Source: CAYMCO01 sp964388955 (GTDB lineage: Bacteria; Chloroflexota; Anaerolineae; Anaerolineales; E44-bin32). From it: 64,000 nucleotides of DNA. The position numbers and the translations under genes are program-made. How positions within the stretch are numbered: the first letter of the stretch is position 1; each line of letters starts with the position of its first letter. Where the stretch lies: assembly GCA_964388955.1 (NCBI GenBank), contig CAYMCO010000031.1, forward strand, positions 4,801 through 68,800. The letters are read 5' to 3'. This document shows, in pieces, positions 42,915-49,475 of this stretch. A model generated the notes under the pieces. That model ran no database searches. It was given only the letters and a program-made list of their open reading frames with translations, and was not told the DNA's origin.

Positions 42915-42934
42915 AGACGTTGCATGCAACGTCT
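42915..42934. repeat. 20-bp perfect palindrome (REP-like)
   Basis: AGACGTTGCATGCAACGTCT is its own reverse complement. It is flanked by GTA on the left and CTAC on the right, so the palindrome is nearly extended on both sides (one base missing on the left). From memory, similar GTAGAGACGTTGCATGC palindromes recur between genes in cyanobacteria and other phyla. Confidence 0.65.
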
Positions 42935-42983
42935 CTACGCATTTCGCTTCCGGCCGGCGGAGAGCCACCGACGGCACCCCAAA

Positions 42984-43077
42984 GCGCGACGAACGGCCAA
43001 CGCGTCTGTCGTTGGTCGTTCGTCCTTCGAAGTTAGTCGTCTATCGTCCGCGGCGGCGCGCAGCGCGCACAGCCAAC
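42984..43077. repeat. Dispersed degenerate repeat, copy A3 (part 2)
   Basis: CGCGACGAACGGCCAACGCG and GTCGTTGGTCGTTCGTCC words are followed by a GCGCGC-A-GCGCGC palindrome (43056-43068) and ACAGCCAACC. Order (ACGAACGA words, GC palindrome, ACAGCC) matches A1 and A5. Confidence 0.45.
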
Positions 43078-43099
43078 CGAGGCGCCCTGCGAATCGCCC

Positions 43100-45040
43100 C
43101 TACAACCCCAGCTTGTCGGCCACCCACCCGAGATCCAATTCTTCGAGCTTCTCCCGGGTCGGATTCCCGGAGTCCATCTCCCAGCCGCTGAGCTCGAAAT
43201 AGGTGTCCAGGCCCCGCTCGAACTCCTCGCGGTCCAGGATGAAGCCGTCGCTCGGCCCGCCGCCCTTCAGCGCCTTCTTGAAGAACTTCTCCGGCAGCTT
43301 GTCCTGGTTCCGGTCGAGCCCTTCACGGGCGTTGAAAGCGCGCAGCATGTTCAGGCGGCGTTCCCCCAACCGCTGCAGCTCATCCAGATCGACATCCTCC
43401 CATCCGGTGATCGCCCGCACGGTCTTGACCATCCGGTCAGGGCCGAAGAGCTGCCAGGCCGGACCGTACACGAACTGGCACAGATCCAGGCTGTCCAGGG
43501 CGCTGTATTGCTGCTGCATTGCGACGGTGTAGCGGATCTTCTCCCGGGTCAGCGACTGCGGCGGCTGCGGGTCGGAGAACCCCATGGGCGCCAGGCGGTC
43601 TTCGTAGAATTCGTAGTCCTCCTCGTAAGCGGGGTCGTGCTCGCTGGATTGGTGATCCGCGCCGTAAGGGTTGACGGCGTAAATCAGTGCCAGTGACCGT
43701 TTCACCTGCGGCATATGAGCGGGCGCCTCTTGGCCCTTGGAGGTGATCAGGAACTGCTCGGTGCCGCGCTCGATCTTCCGGGCGGCGCGCTCCGAACCCT
43801 CCGCCAGGATGGCGCCGAAGCCCTCCTGCCTACCGATCATCTCGGTGAGCTTCACCATGGAGTCGGCGTTTCCCCAGGTCAGGTCCAAGCCGCCCGTATC
43901 CTCCAGGGTGATGCGGCCCTCGTTGAAGGCCTCAAAAGCCCAGGAAATCGTCGCCCCGCAGGAGATGGTGTCCATGCCGTACTTGTTGCAGATTTCGTTC
44001 GCCTTGGAGATGGCGATCAGATCATCGACGCCGCAGTAGCTGCCGAAGGTGGAGGTGGTTTCGTATTCGGGCCCCCCGTAATGCGGATCCACGCCGTACT
44101 TCTCGTTCTCGGCCTCCACGACCCGCTTGCAGCGCACCGTGCAGGCGTAGCAGGTGTCGCGGCCCTGGCGGTCCTGGTCGCCCTCCGCGGCGCCTTTCAA
44201 GATGGTATCGTACATGGTGGTGCCGTCGATGGCTTCCCACTCGTCGAACACCCCCTGATTGAAGTTGTAGGCCGGGAGGGTACCGATGGTCTGGTTGGCC
44301 CCCGTCGTCTCCGCCGTGCCGTACTTCGACAGCCCGGCGATCCCCGAGTCGTCCAGGTTCTTGGCGCCCCATTGGGCGAGTTCAATGACGCCGCGCTTGT
44401 CCGCCAATTCCGGGCGGTTCTTGCCGCGCACCGCAACGGCCTTCAGGTTCTTGGAGCCCATCACCGCGCCCATGCCGGTGCGGCCGTTGGCCCGGTTCGA
44501 CATATTGATGATGGCCGCGAAACGCACCCCGTTCTCACCGGCCGGTCCGACCTGCAGCACCTCGATCTTGTCATCCCCCAGCTCTTCGCGGATCATGGCC
44601 TCCGCCTCGCCCGTGAGTTTCCCCCACAGGTGCGACGCGTCGCGCAGCTCGGCCTCCCCGTTGTTGATCCACAGATAAACAGGGGCGGGCGATTTCCCCT
44701 TGATCACCAACGCGTCATAGCCCGAGAATTTGAATTCCGCCGGCCAGAATCCGCCGCATTGTGAATCCCCGACCGCTCCCGTCAGAGGCGACTTGGCCAC
44801 GGCGGTCATGCGGCTCTGCCCGGAGATCGGTGCGCCGGTGAGCACGCTCAAGGCCAGCACCAGCACGTTGTCCGGGCCCAGCGGATCCTCCCCGCCCTCG
44901 GTCTCGTTCAGCAGATAGTACATCCCCAGCGCGCTGCCGCCCATATACTTCCGGTAGAACGCCTCCCCCGGTTGCTCAACTTCGATCTCCCCGCTGGTCA
45001 GATCCACGTGCAGAATCTTGCCGTTGTATCCGTAAGGCAT
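43100..45040 (-). CDS. aor: Aldehyde:ferredoxin oxidoreductase (tungsten/molybdopterin enzyme)
   Basis: 646 residues of the AOR family. The N-terminal domain starts YGYNGKILHVDLTSGEIEVE, followed by MGGSALGMYYL and SQCGGFWPAEFKFSGYDAL. The [4Fe-4S] cluster is held by C-x2-C-x3-C in CYACTVRC (about residue 295) with a fourth Cys in LDLCQF. Such enzymes oxidise aldehydes to acids, or reduce acids, with ferredoxin, using a tungsto-bispterin cofactor. The start overlaps the stop of the MoaD-like gene as TGATG. Co-expression with a MoaD/ThiS protein is typical and fits a pterin-sulfur supply role. Physiological substrate unknown; amino-acid fermentation aldehydes would fit the importer region. Confidence 0.93.
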   Translation of the reverse strand: MPYGYNGKILHVDLTSGEIEVEQPGEAFYRKYMGGSALGMYYLLNETEGGEDPLGPDNVLVLALSVLTGAPISGQSRMTAVAKSPLTGAVGDSQCGGFWPAEFKFSGYDALVIKGKSPAPVYLWINNGEAELRDASHLWGKLTGEAEAMIREELGDDKIEVLQVGPAGENGVRFAAIINMSNRANGRTGMGAVMGSKNLKAVAVRGKNRPELADKRGVIELAQWGAKNLDDSGIAGLSKYGTAETTGANQTIGTLPAYNFNQGVFDEWEAIDGTTMYDTILKGAAEGDQDRQGRDTCYACTVRCKRVVEAENEKYGVDPHYGGPEYETTSTFGSYCGVDDLIAISKANEICNKYGMDTISCGATISWAFEAFNEGRITLEDTGGLDLTWGNADSMVKLTEMIGRQEGFGAILAEGSERAARKIERGTEQFLITSKGQEAPAHMPQVKRSLALIYAVNPYGADHQSSEHDPAYEEDYEFYEDRLAPMGFSDPQPPQSLTREKIRYTVAMQQQYSALDSLDLCQFVYGPAWQLFGPDRMVKTVRAITGWEDVDLDELQRLGERRLNMLRAFNAREGLDRNQDKLPEKFFKKALKGGGPSDGFILDREEFERGLDTYFELSGWEMDSGNPTREKLEELDLGWVADKLGL

Positions 45041-45321
45041 CAGAGACTCTCCTTTCGCTTCGACAACACCCGACGTCTCCGGCCCTCACCTCCGGAAATC
45101 GAGGAAAAGATCCGTACCCGGTCCCCATCCTGGAGCTTCCGGTTCGTTTCCCGGGCGTGCTCGTCGTTGACGCTGATCACCACCCTGCGTTCGATCCCCA
45201 AGTTCGCCAACAGATCTTCGACGGTCGCCCCATCCCCCAACTGGAGCGAGATCTGGCCCCCCGTCTCGCGCGGCAGTTTTTCCCGGAGGATGGAGTATAG
45301 CCGAACATCAATCGTTATCAC
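45040..45321 (-). CDS. MoaD/ThiS-like ubiquitin-fold sulfur carrier with C-terminal extension
   Basis: 93 residues; GTG start. The beta-grasp fold pattern is clear: IDVRLYSILREKLP, then ATVEDLLANLGIE and VVISVNDE, then LQDGDRVRIFSSISGG. The functional Gly-Gly of the family is at residues 77-78, but instead of ending there the protein runs on for 15 basic residues (EGRRRRVLSKRKESL). In classical MoaD/ThiS the Gly-Gly is the C-terminus that becomes adenylated and thiolated. It may need trimming, as SAMP/TtuB-like or AOR-linked variants may. First gene of a two-gene operon with aor. The 256-base gap upstream shows no clear promoter or riboswitch. Confidence 0.8.
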   Translation of the reverse strand: MITIDVRLYSILREKLPRETGGQISLQLGDGATVEDLLANLGIERRVVISVNDEHARETNRKLQDGDRVRIFSSISGGEGRRRRVLSKRKESL

Positions 45322-45577
45322 AAGTCCACCTGCCAGGGTGCGCCAGGGGTTGTTCGGCCTGCACCCCGCTTTGAGGCGCCGTTTGGCGACAACCCATACA
45401 GAAAAATGAACGGCCCCGCCCGGTCGCGACTCGGACCCCGAGCGGGAGGAACACCGGCGCCCAGCCGATCCCCAAGAGCTGCAGGGAACCCAACCATCGT
45501 CTCGGCCGCGACTTTCAAGCCTACCCCGACCCCTCGCCGGATCTGCACATTCCGCTGAGGGATATCGCCTCTTCTGT

Positions 45578-47014
45578 CTAGAATTGTACCAAGCCGTTGA
45601 TGAACCTCAGCAGCGGGGTCGGATACAGGCCAAATAGGATCAGCAGGCCCGAAAGAAGGGTGAGGGCCACCCTGGAGGCCAAGGTGCTGGGGGATACAGG
45701 TCGGGGCTCGGTCTCCTGTTCGGGTTGTCGGAACAGTTGCACAAGCACGCGCACATAGTAATAGACGCCGATTACGCTGCCGACCACCAGGGTTCCGAGC
45801 AGCACCCACATAGAAGACTCCACACCCGCCACGGCCACATATATCTTGCTGATCAGCCCCGCCATCGGCGGCAATCCTGCCAAGGAGAGCAGGGAGGCGG
45901 AGAGCGCCAGCGACAGCCCCGGCCGCTCCCAGAACAAGCCCTGGTACTGCTCCAGAGCCTCCCGTTCGTCATGCGGCTCGGACAACATGCTGATCACGCC
46001 GAACGCCACCAGCGTGGTGATGGAATAGACGATCAGATAGAAGACCACCGCCGGCTGCGCCGAGGGCCCGGAGCCCAAGAAGGCGACCAGGACGTAGCCC
46101 ATGTGCGCGATCGAGGAATAGGCCAGGAGGCGTTTGAGATCATCCTGAATGACGGCCATTATGTTCCCGGTCAGTATGGACGCCAAGGAAATGGCCCCGA
46201 AAACCGCCCAGAGCGGCCCTCCTGCCTGAAGGTTTGTGTCTGTGAAGTAACGCAGCGCCAGCGCGAACATGGCCGCTTTGGAGACGCTCGCCAGATAACC
46301 CGTGACAGGGGCCGGCGCGCCTTGATAGACATCCGGGGTCCACATGTGAAAAGGAACCAGCGCCAGCTTGAAGCCAACGCCGATGATCAACATCCCGGTT
46401 CCGATCCAGAGCAAACCGGTCCCTGTACCCATGTCGGCGATTTCGGTCCTCAGCCCCTCAAAGGACATCGTTCCGAATTCCGCGTAGATGAGCGCCATGC
46501 CGAACAGCAGGGAAGCCGAGGTGGCCCCACCCAGGATCAGGTATTTGATCGCGGCTTCCAGCCGGCGTCGATCCTCGCGCATATAGGCGATCATGGCGTA
46601 TAGCGTCACGCTGAGGATCTCCAGCCCGAGGAAGAACGAGACAAAATGGCTGCTCAGCACCAGGGTGCTCGCCCCTACGGCCGACAGGAGCAGCAAGATG
46701 TAGAACTCCTCCCTGTTCACATCATCCGTTCTTCGCAACATGCCATGGGAAAACACGGCCACGATCGCCGTCGACGCGAAGATCAGACCCATGAAGCAGT
46801 AGGCGTAGATGTCCGCCCTGAACAAGGAAGTCACCGTTCTCGGCAAGACGCCTGAAGCGAAAAACAGACTCAAGAAGGCAACCCCGAGCCCAAACAAAGT
46901 GAGAGATAGCACAAACACGTGCCGGCGATAGAATGCCACCGCCAGCATCACGACCACCGCCGTGATTGCCAGCACCAGCAAAGGAGCCAGGGCGATCAAA
47001 TCAGTTCCCGACAT
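45578..47014 (-). CDS. nuoN: NADH:quinone oxidoreductase subunit N
   Basis: 478-residue antiporter-like membrane subunit with about 14 hydrophobic segments. Features: FVSFFLGLEILSVTLYAMIA with the conserved Glu, LGGATSASLLFG, KLALVPFHMWTPDVYQGAP (the key Lys and the PFHxWxPDxYxGAP signature) and LAYSSIAHMGYVL. The FYLIVYSITTLVAFG stretch is typical of NuoN rather than NuoM or NuoL. It pumps protons as part of the membrane arm. It follows nuoK after only 112 bases; nuoL and nuoM, usually between K and N, are not there. Last gene of the operon. Confidence 0.93.
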   Translation of the reverse strand: MSGTDLIALAPLLVLAITAVVVMLAVAFYRRHVFVLSLTLFGLGVAFLSLFFASGVLPRTVTSLFRADIYAYCFMGLIFASTAIVAVFSHGMLRRTDDVNREEFYILLLLSAVGASTLVLSSHFVSFFLGLEILSVTLYAMIAYMREDRRRLEAAIKYLILGGATSASLLFGMALIYAEFGTMSFEGLRTEIADMGTGTGLLWIGTGMLIIGVGFKLALVPFHMWTPDVYQGAPAPVTGYLASVSKAAMFALALRYFTDTNLQAGGPLWAVFGAISLASILTGNIMAVIQDDLKRLLAYSSIAHMGYVLVAFLGSGPSAQPAVVFYLIVYSITTLVAFGVISMLSEPHDEREALEQYQGLFWERPGLSLALSASLLSLAGLPPMAGLISKIYVAVAGVESSMWVLLGTLVVGSVIGVYYYVRVLVQLFRQPEQETEPRPVSPSTLASRVALTLLSGLLILFGLYPTPLLRFINGLVQF

Positions 47015-47126
47015 AGGCTGCGTCTCGCATTGTCCTTTCGGTCATCCCGCGGGCAAGGGCTGCATCTGCACGCCTGTGGGCTTTTACACATACCCAAGGG
47101 CTTCGCGACCGGCGCCCCTGCCGAAC

Positions 47127-47435
47127 TCAACCCCACATGTCGCTGGCGCTGTCCACATCTATCGTATTGAAATGCCGGTGCAAGCGCAGCACCAACGCCA
47201 AGCCCACTGATACCTCGGCCGCGGCCATGCTCAGAATGAAAAGAAACATCACCTGTCCGTCGGCTTGTCCCCACTCGGAAGCCGCCACCACAAACGCCAG
47301 GCCGGCCGCGTTCAACATCACTTCAATGGAGAGTAGGATGAAGAACAAGTTGCGCCGGAGCATCACCCCGGCCACCCCCAGGCAAAAGAGGATCCCCGCC
47401 AAGAGCAGTCCGTGTTCTACGGGTATGCCCGTCAT
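47127..47435 (-). CDS. nuoK: NADH:quinone oxidoreductase subunit K
   Basis: 102-residue subunit with three membrane helices. LLLAGILFCLGVAGVMLRRN is helix 1. FILLSIEVMLNAAGLAFV carries the membrane Glu of the proton path. The third helix has MAAAEVSVGLALVLRLHRH with the second conserved Glu. ATG 47435 overlaps the nuoJ stop by four bases (ATGA). The C-terminus NTIDVDSASDMWG is an acceptable variant of the usual NVDE tail. Confidence 0.95.
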   Translation of the reverse strand: MTGIPVEHGLLLAGILFCLGVAGVMLRRNLFFILLSIEVMLNAAGLAFVVAASEWGQADGQVMFLFILSMAAAEVSVGLALVLRLHRHFNTIDVDSASDMWG

Positions 47436-47950
47436 CTCTCCGCCTCCGTGGTGGGGCCGTGCGCCCCCCAGCCCAGATGATATGCGCCGATCAGCGCGGC
47501 CAGCAGCAGGAAGGAGGCCAATTCCAGACCGATCAGATAGGGCCCCATGAGGGAAATCCCAACCTCCTTTGGACCGATGGCTTGGCCCCCGGCAATGCCT
47601 CGCACCTCCCCGCTGAGGAAGAACTGAATCAGCTCCGCCCCAAGAATGATGGCCAACAGGGCCGGGCCACGCCAGATTCTCGGGTGCATCCACTCCGATT
47701 CTTGATCCGCGGCGGAAGGGCCGAGGTTCAGGAGCATGACCACGAACACAAAGAGCACGATGATCGCCCCCGCGTATATGATGACTTCCATGGCCGCCAC
47801 GAAGGGCGCGCCGAGGATAAAGAAGATGAGCGCCACGGAAAGCAGGGAGACGATCATGTACAACAAGGCGTGCGTGGCGTTGTTACGGCTGATGACCATG
47901 ACCGTGGAGAGAACCGCGATACCCGCCACGATGTAGAATGCAGTTTCCAT
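47432..47950 (-). CDS. nuoJ: NADH:quinone oxidoreductase subunit J
   Basis: 172-residue subunit with five membrane helices. ISRNNATHALLYMIVSLLSV and the conserved MEVIIYAGAIIVLFVFVVML (the pi-bulge helix that coordinates coupling) are present. Length is close to the family norm. Located 29 bases after nuoI and overlapping nuoK by four bases. Confidence 0.94.
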   Translation of the reverse strand: METAFYIVAGIAVLSTVMVISRNNATHALLYMIVSLLSVALIFFILGAPFVAAMEVIIYAGAIIVLFVFVVMLLNLGPSAADQESEWMHPRIWRGPALLAIILGAELIQFFLSGEVRGIAGGQAIGPKEVGISLMGPYLIGLELASFLLLAALIGAYHLGWGAHGPTTEAER

Positions 47951-47979
47951 ATCGATTCTTCGCTATCTGTCGACCGACA

Positions 47980-48495
47980 TCATGGCAGCAGAGTCTTCAG
48001 GTCGACCGGTGGATCCTCTTTTCGGGCCTCACCCTTGTCCTTGCCCCCGATCGCCAATCCAGCCACACGGTAGAAATTGTAGCCGGGATATTTCCCGGGT
48101 CCCGAGATAAGCAGATCCTCCTTCTCGTACACCAGATTCTGCCGGTCGTACTCCGACATCTCAAAATCAGGGGTCAGTTGTATCGCATAGGTCGGGCAGG
48201 CCTCTTCACACAAGCCGCAGAAGATGCAGCGCGAGAAATTGATGCGGAAGAACTCCGGGTATCGGCGCCCATGCTCGTCCTCGGTCGCCTGCAGCGCGAT
48301 GCAGTCCACCGGGCAGGCGATGGCACACAGGTAGCAGGCGACGCAGCGCTCTTCCCCGTCCGGATCCCGGGATAGGACGATTCGCCCCCGCCACCTCGGC
48401 GGCAGATAGGGCTTCTCCTCCGGGTACTCGACCGTCGCCCGCGGGGTGAAGACATGTTTGACCACTTCCCAAACGGACCGCAGCGAACTCAGCAT
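47980..48495 (-). CDS. nuoI: NADH:quinone oxidoreductase subunit I
   Basis: 171-residue subunit of the connecting arm carrying two [4Fe-4S] clusters (N6a and N6b): CVACYLCAIACPVDCIAL and CIFCGLCEEACPTYAIQL. These bring electrons from NuoG towards NuoB. The basic N-terminus and GRIVLSRDPDGEERCVAC are typical. The C-terminal ~45 residues are charged and longer than in E. coli. It is 14 bases after nuoH. Confidence 0.96.
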   Translation of the reverse strand: MLSSLRSVWEVVKHVFTPRATVEYPEEKPYLPPRWRGRIVLSRDPDGEERCVACYLCAIACPVDCIALQATEDEHGRRYPEFFRINFSRCIFCGLCEEACPTYAIQLTPDFEMSEYDRQNLVYEKEDLLISGPGKYPGYNFYRVAGLAIGGKDKGEARKEDPPVDLKTLLP

Positions 48496-48509
48496 GCTCT
48501 ACCCCTTAC

Positions 48510-49475
48510 TCAACTACCCGTCGCCAGCAGGATGCCGCCGGTCAACAGTATGTTCAACAACGCCAGGGGCAGCATCACCTTCCACCCGTAGGACATCAGT
48601 TGATCATAGCGCGGTCTGGGGACCGAGGCCCGGATGGCGATAAAGAGAAGAATGAATGCGAAAGTCTTGCCGCCAAACCAGACGATGGGCGGCAGGATCG
48701 GGCCCTGCCATCCGCCGAAGAACAGCGTGACAATGATGGCCGATATGAGCCCCAGACCAGTGTATTCAGCGACATAGAACATGCCGAATTTGATGCCCGA
48801 ATACTCGGAGTGAAAGCCAGCGATCAACTCCGACTCCGCCTCTGGCAGATCAAAGGGGGGCCGCCGCATCTCCCCCATTACGGCGATCATGAAGACCACG
48901 AATCCGAGCGCCTGGGGGACGACGAACCACATCCCCTTCTGCGCCGCCACGATGTCCTGCATGCTCAGAGAGCCGGAGAGCATGACGACCCCCATCACCG
49001 ACAAACCCATGAAAACCTCGTAGCTCAACATCTGCGCCGCCGCTCGCAGCCCTCCCATGAGCGAGTACTTGTTGTTGGACGACCAGCCTGCGAGCACAAT
49101 GCTGTACACACCCATGGAGGACATGGCGAGAAAGAAAAGCAGGCCGATGTTCAGATCGACCACATAGAAGCCAGGAGAGACGGGCACGACGGCGAAGGAG
49201 AGCAATACGGTGCTCATGACGATCGCCGGAGCGAGGACAAAGACGGGCTTATCCGCAAAGGGCGGAATCCAATCCTCCTTGGTGAAGATCTTGATCATGT
49301 CCGCCAGCACTTGAAGTACACCGAACGGGCCGACGCGGTTCGGGCCATACCGATCCTGGAGCAACCCCAAGAAACGCCGCTCCAACCAAATGAGCCCCGC
49401 GGCGACCATCAGTGGTCCCATCAAGATCACCAGCAGAATAATCACGTGTGTGAGAACCGGGCTCAAACCGAACAT
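48510..49475 (-). CDS. nuoH: NADH:quinone oxidoreductase subunit H
   Basis: 321-residue subunit that forms the quinone chamber, with about eight hydrophobic segments. Motifs: LERRFLGLLQDRYGPNRVGP (loop facing NuoB/NuoD), SNNKYSLMGGLRAAAQMLSY, PFDLPEAESELIAGFHSEYS (the acidic E-channel loop) and RASVPRPRYDQLM. I start at ATG 49475, which shares its A with the nuoG stop (TGATG); starts further upstream would lie inside nuoG. Confidence 0.96.
   Translation of the reverse strand: MFGLSPVLTHVIILLVILMGPLMVAAGLIWLERRFLGLLQDRYGPNRVGPFGVLQVLADMIKIFTKEDWIPPFADKPVFVLAPAIVMSTVLLSFAVVPVSPGFYVVDLNIGLLFFLAMSSMGVYSIVLAGWSSNNKYSLMGGLRAAAQMLSYEVFMGLSVMGVVMLSGSLSMQDIVAAQKGMWFVVPQALGFVVFMIAVMGEMRRPPFDLPEAESELIAGFHSEYSGIKFGMFYVAEYTGLGLISAIIVTLFFGGWQGPILPPIVWFGGKTFAFILLFIAIRASVPRPRYDQLMSYGWKVMLPLALLNILLTGGILLATGS

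Noticed and set aside
45322..45577. Possible molybdenum/tungsten-cofactor riboswitch before the MoaD-aor pair
   Set aside because: The location is attractive, but I could not find the conserved core of the known Moco motif. A covariance-model search would decide.
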